Source of the DNA: Rhodopirellula sp.
GTDB lineage: Bacteria; Planctomycetota; Planctomycetia; Pirellulales; Pirellulaceae
DNA length: 40,335 nt
Assembly (NCBI GenBank): GCA_002689655.1
Contig: NZHC01000029.1
Location: forward strand, 1 to 40,335
Reading direction: 5' to 3'
Shown here: piece by piece, positions 17,801 to 24,986 of the stretch
How the letters are laid out: each line of letters begins with the position of its first letter
Numbering within the stretch: the stretch's first letter is position 1
Position numbers and translations under genes: made by a program
Notes under the pieces: model-generated
The model's database searches: none
Seen by the model: the letters and a program-made list of their open reading frames with translations, nothing else
Told to the model about the DNA's origin: nothing

Positions 17801-19803
17801 GAATTGATCCATGAATCAACGATCGATAAATCCCCAAGGAGCATCTGAATACCAGCACCCGATGCTCCCGTTCCCGATGTTGTGTTGTTGATGATCCTCG
17901 TTCCATTGAGGGACAATTGGCCGGCGCTGTTGAATCGTATTCCTGCCCCACCCTCGGACGCGTTTTGGGTGTCACCTCCGCTGATCGTTAAGCCGTCGAT
18001 AACGGCATCAACATGACTGCCAACGATGTTAAAAACACGTGAGTTGCCTTGTGCGTCGATCACGGTGCTGTCGGCGCCCAAACCGTAAATTCCAAGGGGT
18101 TTAGTGACTTGTAGTGAGCCCAGTGAACCGTCCAGTGCAATGGTTCCAGTCAAACCTGTGTTGAATTGAAGCAGCGTGAAGTCAGCGTTTTGGTTCGCCA
18201 ATGCGATCGCTTCACGAAGACTCAGGTCACCCGGTGTGTTGCCCGCTGCAGCATCGAGTTCATCGTCGAGTGTCGTGATGAACAAGCTCGCGTCGGTTAC
18301 GGTCAAAGTTGACGAGGATTGGGCGGAATTGCCAGAGTCATCTGTGACGGTGAACGTTACCACGGTGTCCCCAATCGGAAACACATCAATGTCCGCAGAG
18401 ACGGTTAACGTGTCGTCTGCAATGTCATTCGCATTAGCCAAAATCAGATCGATCAGATCAGGATGTTCGAGATCGGCACCTGTGGGTGTGTTGGCATGAA
18501 TGGCCAAGGTAGGCGGTAGGCTGAATGCAGGTGAAGTTGTGTCAACGATGGTAATGACAGCCGAGGTGTTCGCTATGTTCCCCGAGAGATCAGTCGCTGT
18601 GAAAGTAATGACATTGTCGCCCATCGACAGCGTTTCTGCTTTGTCGTTCTCTAGTGTGGGGTTTGGATCGAAGACATCATCGGCGATGGCCTCGGCAATG
18701 AAGTTTAGGATGGCTTGGTTCGTACCAAAAAAACCATTGGTGGTATTGGCTTCTGTGGACATGTTTCGTGGTGTTGTCACCGTGGGCGGAACGTCTTCCC
18801 GCATCATCAGGCCAGTGTCAGCAAGAATAGCCTTTTCAAGCAGGGTCAACTCCTGAGGTGATCCACCGGTAACGGTTGCATGGCACATCAAGTGGGTGCG
18901 AGGGGAGAATTGATAGTTGCCATTCGGATAATTTTCGCTGTCCAAATGAGAAACACTGGAAGCCAACGAGAAGATCTCGGGTGAGTACAGCGGTACTCGA
19001 CCGCCATAGACAGCAGTGGCGGTAGGGCCATCAAAAAACAGCCCGGCGTTGGGACCCGCCCCACCGGTGCTGTGTGCGTTCCACTGAGTAACGTCCATTC
19101 GGTACACGGTGGGTGAATTGGGATCGGTATTGATGAAGCGGTTGCCATTGAGGTCCGATATGAAACGATCGTATGGCGCCCAAGTCCCCGGGGTTATGAT
19201 TCCGTTGTTTGAGTCATCTGATCCGTTGCTGCGCGTGTTGCTAGTGAAACCAAGCATGTGCACCAGTTCATGCTGGATGACTGCCTGAAGATCAATTTCG
19301 CCAACGCCATCGGCGTCGTCAGGATCGGTGGCATACGTGAAAGGATCACTACTGCTAAAGAAGAAAACCTCGACCGTTCCATCGACATCCGCGCCGTTGA
19401 GGTCTCCCTCGCCGAGGATTTTTGAAGGGACGACCCGATGCACAAAGCCGCCACCCTGAACGGCCGGCCCAACAGCAGAGGCAGCTTCAGCGATGCTGGT
19501 GCCGTTGAAAGTTTTTGAGGATACATCCAGAGAGATGGTGGCATCGTGCAGGATTTCATTGCCCAGGCGGCTGGCAGCAGATTCCATGGCTGCCCGGTAA
19601 TCAGCACCCAAAATAGGGTCGTTGAAGCCTACCGAATTGCCTCCAAGGAAATCTAATTCGAACGAAACAGCCAGCAGCCTGCGGTCTTCCAGTTGCTCTG
19701 CTCGTAATAAACGCTGTCGAGATGCTTTCTCGAGACACCGCTTTTTTCTATGACTTTGCAGCCGCTCGCGGTAGGAGCGATAAGGGCGATGACGTCTTAG
19801 CAT
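14893..19803 (-). CDS. giant secreted multidomain protein: metalloprotease-like, CSLREA/beta-helix, MBG-like repeats, GEVED, dockerin-like
   Basis: 1636 residues. The basic N-terminus ends in QLEDRRLLA (37-45), the planctomycete extracellular-protein motif. A zinc-protease-like domain (about 46-335) has HELVHMLGF (178-186); the third ligand position of HExxHxxGxxH is Ser, not His. Two HYR/Ig-like domains follow (about 339-421 and 423-505), then a CSLREA-like start (DLSLREAIALAN, about 526-537) and a right-handed beta-helix to about 900 with a choice-of-anchor ending. Three related repeats of about 75 residues (910-981, 985-1057, 1062-1134) share WxxPxxIxxGTPL. A GEVED-like domain (about 1138-1294) and a dockerin-like pair (DVNGDNQVTTLDALLVINEL; DQNGSNFITTLDALLILNEL) lie near the end. 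Probably cell-surface adhesion or matrix processing. The C-terminal 80 residues include a C10 tract in the gene. Confidence 0.88.
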   Translation of the reverse strand: MLRRHRPYRSYRERLQSHRKKRCLEKASRQRLLRAEQLEDRRLLAVSFELDFLGGNSVGFNDPILGADYRAAMESAASRLGNEILHDATISLDVSSKTFNGTSIAEAASAVGPAVQGGGFVHRVVPSKILGEGDLNGADVDGTVEVFFFSSSDPFTYATDPDDADGVGEIDLQAVIQHELVHMLGFTSNTRSNGSDDSNNGIITPGTWAPYDRFISDLNGNRFINTDPNSPTVYRMDVTQWNAHSTGGAGPNAGLFFDGPTATAVYGGRVPLYSPEIFSLASSVSHLDSENYPNGNYQFSPRTHLMCHATVTGGSPQELTLLEKAILADTGLMMREDVPPTVTTPRNMSTEANTTNGFFGTNQAILNFIAEAIADDVFDPNPTLENDKAETLSMGDNVITFTATDLSGNIANTSAVITIVDTTSPAFSLPPTLAIHANTPTGADLEHPDLIDLILANANDIADDTLTVSADIDVFPIGDTVVTFTVTDDSGNSAQSSSTLTVTDASLFITTLDDELDAAAGNTPGDLSLREAIALANQNADFTLLQFNTGLTGTIALDGSLGSLQVTKPLGIYGLGADSTVIDAQGNSRVFNIVGSHVDAVIDGLTISGGDTQNASEGGAGIRFNSAGQLSLNGTRIINNTTSGTGASGAGIQMLLGDLSIVDSWINSNLTAGDAAGGGGIWSQTDVHIRSSTISGNSTEGTNAQGGGLQLESGTLQLINTTVSGNDTLEGDGAGIHGSGTTISIDNSTIVSNSASGLGGGIALTPEGGSSLTLQNSVIANNTDSGPAPDFTGTGVLILADAVRYSLVGDNTGTTLAESQTTDPTYGNLVGDANAGGVIDPMLSALSDYGGPTPSHRPEQGSPLIDAGDPEFDPQLFTPALHYDQRGAPQERVSSTLDIGAIETLLPLQLDWSNPQDIAVGTPLSSTQLNATANIPGSFSYSPTAGTVLSLGQGQTLTATFTPDDLDLYSVTDTTATINVTTSTPTLTWNPPNDIVYGTPLTATQLNASANVSGNFTYTPVSGTLLNANPGQQLQVLFNPSTPGFDPVSASVSIDVLKATPTITWNDPLAIAVGTPLSAVQLNATSEVPGAFTYTPEAGTVLGIGNNQILSTTFVPDANNNYVNNSVQVNIDVLQAQDFGDAPATYPVSLADNGARHITGTLTLGASIDAEIDGQASSDASGDGTDEDGVLQIADAITLATADTRSSFEIIASQAGKVDAWVDFNADGDWSDPGEQIADTLDARSGSNLISYLIPAGSTVGSTAARFRISSTGGLEPTGGASDGEVEDHLITLLDGTNPQDVLVELVSNETNVFIDDDQLVAQTGSTEVLRVNTTSIGSLTLTGREIDQLLSVDFVDTAVFPASGLTLRGGGGRNTARLIGNDATLDLTGTAVSIENFQTLDLTHSVNQNITLDAPAINKMSPVENQLLVLLNDEDQLNFTDLTNWNLGPSSVINNAFTQIATHQVANASIHVLPVSPWKNFLRPSDVNGDNQVTTLDALLVINELGQHAYSDPITSQLDDPLATGTFPGFYFDQNGSNFITTLDALLILNELATNSAEGEGKAFLGRKYDRLTNTVGLGAGTPQVSHAPFVSSAPAPPPTTQKSLEQTPIFKRNFTTAARVDQLLADSCFMDGLK
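15005..15014 (-). repeat. homopolymeric C10 tract inside the giant gene
   Basis: Ten consecutive G on the plus strand (C on the coding strand) encode the Pro run near residues 1598-1600. Slippage would change only the last 36 or so residues, after the dockerin-like domain. Confidence 0.9.
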
Positions 19804-20358
19804 AGGTCAAATGATGTCAGTGACGATCGGGGGTGCACTGGGAAAGTACCGAAGCGTTTGGGACGTTTGAGACGACGTGGCAACTGCCACCATCTCAATG
19901 CGTGCAGATGTATTCAGTATTCGGACGGTTTGACAGTGTACAATGTTCCATCGATTCGAACTTTTTCCATCGTATTTGTGGCCGGAATATGAGGGAATTG
20001 GCCACGGGGGCGGGGTCAAATTGATCGCGACAGGGGAGCGTACGGTACGCCATTCAACGGTAAACTAAGGCTGCGTGGTAAGATAAGGTGGCGTGATAGG
20101 GCAGTTTTCGTTGCCTAAGGAGTCCGTGTATTGCAAACGGGTGGCTGTTCACGCCCGGTTTTTTACTCAAGCCAGGACGCTCACGGCAGCTGCGTTTTGC
20201 GGGAAGCTGGTGACTCGCAGCATGGGTGGGCGAACGAATGACTTATGAGGCGGCCCTGTCAGCTTCATGTTGGAAAGTGCCCGTGATATCGGTCCATCCA
20301 GTAACAACAATGTAAGCGTTAACCTGAAATCCTTTTCCCATATTCCTACGATTGGCTG
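19804..20358. other. divergent intergenic region with palindrome and candidate terminator
   Basis: About 555 bases between the giant gene (minus) and a sulfatase (plus). Frames here show no domain. It holds the inverted repeat GCGTAC-G-GTACGC (20038-20050) and a terminator-like hairpin followed by T6 (20138-20164). A short leader RNA upstream of the sulfatase is possible; no known RNA family is recognised. Confidence 0.4.
20138..20164 (+). terminator. possible intrinsic terminator or attenuator
   Basis: CGGGTG and CACGCCCG form an imperfect stem (two-base bulge) around GCTGTT, followed by GTTTTTT. It lies about 195 bases upstream of the sulfatase start with no plus-strand gene before it, so it would end a short leader or small RNA. 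The stem is weak. Confidence 0.4.
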
Positions 20359-21864
20359 ATGTTGAGCATGCGACGTTTTCAAATGACAGTTTTTCTTTTC
20401 TGTGTTCTTCCTCTGTTTGAATGCTCGCAGGTGGTTTCTGCGGCTGATCAAGGAAAGCCCAATGTAGTTTTTATACTCGCTGACGATCTTGGGTACCGAG
20501 AACTAGGGAGTTACGGTCAACAGTTGATCCGAACACCGAATCTTGATGAATTGGCGAAGCAGGGGATGCGTTTGACGCAACACTACAGCGGTAATGCTGT
20601 TTGCGCGCCGTCCCGTTGTGTGTTGATGACGGGTAAGCATCCTGGTCACGCATTTGTCAGAGCAAATAAATCGACACCCCCTGAAGGTCAGCAGGAAATT
20701 CCTGCGGATGAGATCACCTTGGCTGAGTTAATGCGGCAACAAGGGTACGTCACCGGTGCTTTCGGAAAGTGGGGGCTGGGAGGTCCAGATTCAACGGGTG
20801 CTCCGTTACGCCAGGGGGTTGATCGTTTTTTTGGATACAATTGTCAAGCACATGCGCACAGTTACTATCCATCATACCTTTGGGACGATGATCAGCACGT
20901 CGTACTCAACAACAACCCGCCCGTTCCCGGGCATGCATCTCTTGCCAAAGACGCTGATAAATCAAATCCAGCGAGCTACGATATTTTTAAGGGGCAGGAT
21001 TACGCACCTGACAGGATCAATGCGGCGGCGATGGAGTTTGTGAGGGATAACAAAGATCGACCATTTTTTCTTTATTACCCCACCGTCATCCCACATGTGG
21101 CATTACATGTGCCCGACGAGGATTTGAAACCCTACTGGGATCTTGGTTGGAAAGATCCTCCATTTACGCGGGGAAAAGGTTACGGGTACACCCCGCATTT
21201 CACACCACGCGCTGCCTACGCGGCGATGATTACCCGTTTGGATCGGTACGTGGGGAATTTGCTGGATCTTCTGGATGAACTGAAGCTGACTGACGACACG
21301 TTAGTGGTGTTTACCAGCGATAACGGAACAACGCACCTGGGTTTGGAAGTTGATTATACGTTCTTCAATAGTGTTGGTGAATTACGTGGGCTCAAGGGGT
21401 CACTTTACGAGGGTGGCGTGCGTGTACCGACGATCGTACGCTGGCCCGGTCATGTAAAGGCTGGGACGGTAAGTGATCGGGTGAGTGGATTCGAAGACTG
21501 GTTGCCGACTTTGATGGAAGCCGTCGGTGGAGGCGAAACGGTTTCCGATCAGGTTGATGGCATTTCGATGCTTGCGACACTGAAAGGAAAAAAACAGACC
21601 GAGCGTGAATATCTGTATCGAGAGTTTCCCAGTTACGGTGGACAGCAGACGATCCGGGTCGGTGATTGGAAAGCAGTTCGGCAGAACATGAGTAAAGGTA
21701 ATCTTGATATCGAACTCTACAATATTGCAGATGATATCAGCGAGAAAAACGATGTTGCAGCGAACCATCCCGCGGTCGTTGCACGGCTGGAGAAGATGAT
21801 GGGTGAAGTGCGAACACCTTCGAAGATGTTCCCGCTCAAACCATTGGATGGACCAGGCAGATAG
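20359..21864 (+). CDS. secreted sulfatase (arylsulfatase A-like)
   Basis: 501-residue sulfatase. A signal peptide (about 8-29, cleavage near VSAA) precedes PNVVFILADDLGYRELGSYG with metal ligands Asp42 and Asp43. Cys82 of CAPSR is the formylglycine site, with the full signature CAPSRCVLMTGKHPG. Downstream are GKWGLGG, PHVALHVP and FTSDNG, all typical of arylsulfatase A-like (S1) enzymes, and the length is normal. It is divergent from the giant secreted protein and unlinked to the other sulfatase. The substrate, probably an algal or animal sulfated polysaccharide, cannot be read from sequence alone. ATG 20359 is used; ATG 20368 is an alternative. Confidence 0.94.
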   Translation: MLSMRRFQMTVFLFCVLPLFECSQVVSAADQGKPNVVFILADDLGYRELGSYGQQLIRTPNLDELAKQGMRLTQHYSGNAVCAPSRCVLMTGKHPGHAFVRANKSTPPEGQQEIPADEITLAELMRQQGYVTGAFGKWGLGGPDSTGAPLRQGVDRFFGYNCQAHAHSYYPSYLWDDDQHVVLNNNPPVPGHASLAKDADKSNPASYDIFKGQDYAPDRINAAAMEFVRDNKDRPFFLYYPTVIPHVALHVPDEDLKPYWDLGWKDPPFTRGKGYGYTPHFTPRAAYAAMITRLDRYVGNLLDLLDELKLTDDTLVVFTSDNGTTHLGLEVDYTFFNSVGELRGLKGSLYEGGVRVPTIVRWPGHVKAGTVSDRVSGFEDWLPTLMEAVGGGETVSDQVDGISMLATLKGKKQTEREYLYREFPSYGGQQTIRVGDWKAVRQNMSKGNLDIELYNIADDISEKNDVAANHPAVVARLEKMMGEVRTPSKMFPLKPLDGPGR

Positions 21865-22145
21865 CGGGTAATTGGTGCGGGCTCAGAGCAGCAACTTCGG
21901 TGAGTCGTTCTTGCCGTCGGATTTGCCTTTTCAGCATCTTGGGCTGGTGCGAAAACAGGCTTGTGGGTTGCTGGGACGTGCGGCCGGTTATAGGGGCATC
22001 AGCGATTCGTCCGCGTGTAGCAGGCAAGGCAGACCGCGTTGTTGCGCTATCTGCGTTGTTTGTTCACTCATGGCCGTGTCGGCTTGCCCTCAATTGTAAC
22101 GCTCATCCGGCGAAGTGTTCCCTGGTGGATGGTGTGGTGTTCCAA

Positions 22146-22173
22146 GCTACCTGCAGTCGGCTACCTGCAGTCG
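22146..22173. repeat. 14-bp tandem duplication
   Basis: GCTACCTGCAGTCG occurs twice in direct succession, identical in both copies. Confidence 0.95.
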
Positions 22174-22186
22174 CATGCACTCCCCA

Positions 22187-22225
22187 AATGCTTGAAACAC
22201 GAAGCAATGCTTGAGACAACGAAGC
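22187..22225. repeat. imperfect 19/20-bp tandem duplication
   Basis: AATGCTTGAAACACGAAGC is followed directly by AATGCTTGAGACAACGAAGC; the copies differ by one substitution and one inserted base. Confidence 0.85.
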
Positions 22226-22302
22226 ACGGTCTCCCGCTGGTCCTGCCAATGCATGGGTGCCAGGAGCCCCTTGCGACAATTGTGGAAATTCACCACGGTG
22301 CA

Positions 22303-22338
22303 GGACTTTGCAGGGGTACTGAACTTTGCATGGGTATT
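22303..22338. repeat. imperfect 18-bp tandem duplication
   Basis: GGACTTTGCAGGGGTACT is followed by GAACTTTGCATGGGTATT, identical at 15 of 18 positions. Confidence 0.85.
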
Positions 22339-22395
22339 GAAGTTCCTTGGTCAGGAACAATGACTTTAATTGGTACACCTTGTGATTGGGTGTCT

Positions 22396-22425
22396 GCGAA
22401 TGTATCTGGAGCGAATGTATCTGGA
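22396..22425. repeat. 15-bp tandem duplication
   Basis: GCGAATGTATCTGGA occurs twice in direct succession, identical in both copies. Confidence 0.95.
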
Positions 22426-22555
22426 GGATGGAGTGCTGCTTGCCTGACAGGTAGCAGGGACTCGGCATATCTGACGGGAATGATTATCTTAAGGCAGCGA
22501 GATCGCTTGTGCGTTGACGGGCGTTGTTGGGGTCATCAATACGAGATGAGATGGA

Positions 22556-22945
22556 ATGAGAGAGCACGAGATCGAATTACGTGTTCGTTATGACGAGGTC
22601 GATGCAATGGGCTTCGTGCACCATTCCAATTACCTGCGATACTTTGAAATTGGCAGAACAGAATTGCTGAGGGTTTCAGGGGGGTGTTACCGTGATATGG
22701 AGGCGGCGGTCAAATGGGTTGTCGTTGTGCATGTCGACTGCAGGTATCGTAAGCCTGCTCGATACGATGACGTGATTAAAGTGCGAACCCGGATCGACAA
22801 GGTTACTGTTGGAAAAATTGTGCACGCCTATGAAATCTTGTGCAATGATGAACAACTAGTCACGGCTCTTGTCACACTCGTTGTGATTGACGAGCGGGGG
22901 ACCCCTCAACGCGTTCCAGAAGAATTGCTCGAGTTGTACGGCTAA
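22556..22945 (+). CDS. acyl-CoA thioesterase, YbgC/4HBT hotdog family
   Basis: 129-residue single hotdog-fold thioesterase. YDEVDAMGFVHHSNYLRYFE matches the YbgC/4-hydroxybenzoyl-CoA thioesterase signature, with the catalytic Asp in VDAMG. VVHVDCRYRKPARYDD and the C-terminal strand ALVTLVVID complete the fold. It should hydrolyse acyl-CoA or acyl-ACP in the cytoplasm; the substrate is unknown. In many Gram-negatives ybgC heads the Tol-Pal operon, but here it is far from the TolQR-like genes. ATG 22556 has a GATGGA element close upstream. Confidence 0.92.
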   Translation: MREHEIELRVRYDEVDAMGFVHHSNYLRYFEIGRTELLRVSGGCYRDMEAAVKWVVVVHVDCRYRKPARYDDVIKVRTRIDKVTVGKIVHAYEILCNDEQLVTALVTLVVIDERGTPQRVPEELLELYG

Positions 22946-23048
22946 ACTCAGGTTGTATTACAAGCAAACGCGACTTCAGTGGGATTCTGCGCAGGGGTAG
23001 GCGGCTTTTGATATCCGGTTTTCGCAAGATGCCGGTTGGGGGCTTTGA

Positions 23049-24140
23049 TCAGGCCGCTCTTGGTTCGCCGCCATCTGATGGGCGGTCGTGCTGAGTGCTG
23101 ATCGCCTCTTTTGGCAAGCGACTTGAGTAATCCCCAGTCGCGGTTGTGGTTTTGGGTTCGCCCGCGTGTCGACTGATGTCTTGCTGCGTTTGACGGGGCG
23201 GCATACTCGTGGTGGGCGAAGTCATTGCGTTTTGAGAAGGCAGACCCGAGTGTAATGGGGCGTTGACGAAAGTGGGAACGGGAGAGGTTGTGGCAGGTCG
23301 GGCTGGTTTGGCTGCGTTTGAGGTCAGCTTGGACGAAGGAAACGCGAAGGAGGATTCATCCATGTTCGCAGGTCGCCGCTTGGGGTACTGCACCGCTTCC
23401 ATTTTGTCGAAGACATTACCAATCAGTTTGGGGTGGTAGCAGATGTAGCACCAGCCTAATCCGACTGCCGCGGATCCAAACAAGTCACTCAAAAAGTGAG
23501 ACCCGCAGTACATCCTTTGCAGCATTGTGCCGATGCAGAAAGCAAGGAACAGAGGTCGACCGCGAGGAACGACAATCCACAATCCAACCGTCAGCGCCGT
23601 AGCGGTGGCAAGGTAGCCGCTGGGAAAGGCACGCATGCCTGCATCGTATTCGGCAATACGGGAAAGGGTCCAATCAAAAGACCAGATCCAAGCATGCTCA
23701 TTCGTTGCCAGATCGAGTTTCAAAGAGTTAGGACGTGGTCGAAGAACAAACATCTTGACCAGGGTTGCGACGGCACCACTTCCCAAAGCTAACGTTGCAA
23801 GTCGCGGCATTGTCCAGCGTTTTGTCGGAGCCATCATCAAAATGGCAACGAGGATTAAGAAAATACCACTGCCATGCGCATAGATCAGGGAGAGGTCAAG
23901 CATCTTGCCAACTTCCTGCGGCAACACGTCCTCCTGGCACCAACGGGCGATAGGAATATCCAAAAGGGTTGCCATCGGTACCAGCAGCAAGGAAATGACC
24001 GACAACCAAAGCAGAGCTGCAAGATGAAACTTTCTCGTCTCTTCACGAGGTGGTCTGTTTCTGCCGTCAGCACGCAGCCTTGAGTAATGAGGTTCGCTCA
24101 ATTCTCGATCGCCGCGGTCCGAGCGTACATTGTTAGCCAT
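23049..24140 (-). CDS. PAP2-family phosphatase with altered PSGH motif
   Basis: 363-residue integral membrane protein of the PAP2 (lipid phosphatase / vanadium haloperoxidase-like) family. Several TM segments occupy about 40-250. Motif 1 is K129-x6-RP, motif 2 reads PSGY where the family has PSGH (Tyr176 for His), and motif 3 is R209-x5-H215-x3-D219. A Pro/Thr/Ser-rich, probably disordered tail of about 110 residues follows. The nucleophile His of motif 3 is kept, but the motif 2 proton donor is missing, so activity may be low or altered. I use ATG 24140, which has GAGG five bases upstream; the frame is open to ATG 24209. The likely substrate class is lipid phosphates or undecaprenyl diphosphate. 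Confidence 0.85.
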   Translation of the reverse strand: MANNVRSDRGDRELSEPHYSRLRADGRNRPPREETRKFHLAALLWLSVISLLLVPMATLLDIPIARWCQEDVLPQEVGKMLDLSLIYAHGSGIFLILVAILMMAPTKRWTMPRLATLALGSGAVATLVKMFVLRPRPNSLKLDLATNEHAWIWSFDWTLSRIAEYDAGMRAFPSGYLATATALTVGLWIVVPRGRPLFLAFCIGTMLQRMYCGSHFLSDLFGSAAVGLGWCYICYHPKLIGNVFDKMEAVQYPKRRPANMDESSFAFPSSKLTSNAAKPARPATTSPVPTFVNAPLHSGLPSQNAMTSPTTSMPPRQTQQDISRHAGEPKTTTATGDYSSRLPKEAISTQHDRPSDGGEPRAA

Positions 24141-24446
24141 GCGAACCTCATTTTGGCCCGAATTGCTGGTGATTGTTTTCGTGTCGGTTGTTTTCGCCGA
24201 GCCGGACATAGCTCACAAACCAAATTATTAGTAGTGCTAGCTGGTCACTGTGGTATCTGCTTCGGGGCGTCGAAACAGTGCAGTCCACTGAGAGTAATGC
24301 TCGTAACAGTGCTGCCTTGGCAGGTGGCAGGGATACGACCTCTACTCTGTTAACGTCTTTCCGTGTCAACATTTCTGCTGCTCGACCAGCTCCGCTCAAA
24401 CCCTGCATGCAGGATGCCAAGTAGCACGACTAGCATGGCAGGTGAA

Positions 24447-24491
24447 GTCTGGGGCAAAGATGTCTGGGGCAAAGATGTCTGTGGCAACAAT
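24447..24491. repeat. 15-bp tandem repeat, three copies
   Basis: GTCTGGGGCAAAGAT occurs twice exactly (24447-24461, 24462-24476), then once with two changes (GTCTGTGGCAACAAT, 24477-24491). A more decayed fourth copy begins GTTTGGGG. Confidence 0.93.
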
Positions 24492-24742
24492 GTTTGGGGT
24501 TCAAAACAGACACCAAATGATCCGTGAGTCGAGTTGTCAATGCTGACGACGTTGGGAGGCTAGTAAAAATTCGTTGTTCAGAGGAAGAGAGGAAAAGTTG
24601 GCTGACTGTCCTCTGTCGAACGACTGAATTCCAGGGGGACTGGGTGGTCTGGGGGTGGTGCGGAGTCGCTGGGTTCACTTGTCGCTTCCCTGCCAAAGTG
24701 TGGTGGGGCGTCAATGTAGAGGTGACGTCAGCGGGAGGGGCC

Positions 24743-24833
24743 GTCAATGAGAGTGGGCGTCAATGAGAGTGGGCGTCAATGAGAGTGGGCGTCAATGAGA
24801 GTGGGCGTCAATGAGAGTGGGCGTCAATGAGAG
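24743..24833. repeat. 16-bp VNTR, five full copies plus a partial
   Basis: GTCAATGAGAGTGGGC is repeated five times without any mismatch or spacer (24743-24822), followed by an 11-base partial copy. The perfect identity suggests recent expansion. There are no spacers, so it is not a CRISPR array. Confidence 0.98.
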
Positions 24834-24986
24834 GCAGGGCAGCAGGAAGCTGAACGTGTGTGGCTTTGGGGCGCATTCAATCGTTCTCACTTTTCGCTGT
24901 CAGTTTTTCGATCTTGTGCTGGTCTACCCTTGCGGGCTAAAAGCGAATCTGAAATTTTTATTTTCCCACATTCATCAGGTTTAGGA

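Larger units (their letters stand above)
21865..22555. other. gene-free region with clustered tandem duplications
   Basis: About 690 bases between the sulfatase and the thioesterase. A frame open over 22039-22593 has a Cys/Trp/His-rich, non-domain composition and crosses the repeats, so I do not call it. The notable content is four separate two-copy tandem duplications listed individually. Confidence 0.5.
24210..24986. other. gene-free region with two tandem repeat arrays
   Basis: About 780 bases between the PAP2 gene (minus) and the PPIase gene (plus). Small frames here have no domain. It carries a 15-bp three-copy array and a 16-bp five-copy array. Promoters for both flanking genes should lie here. 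Confidence 0.5.

Noticed and set aside
19807-20019. 70-codon minus-strand frame upstream of the giant gene.
   Set aside because: No ribosome-binding site, no recognisable domain, and a composition unlike neighbouring genes.
22039-22593. 184-codon open frame on the plus strand.
   Set aside because: It crosses three tandem duplications, is rich in Cys, Trp and His with no domain, and overlaps the start of the well-supported thioesterase gene.
24743-24833. Regular direct repeats that could suggest a CRISPR array.
   Set aside because: The units are contiguous with no spacers, are only 16 bp long and no cas genes are nearby.
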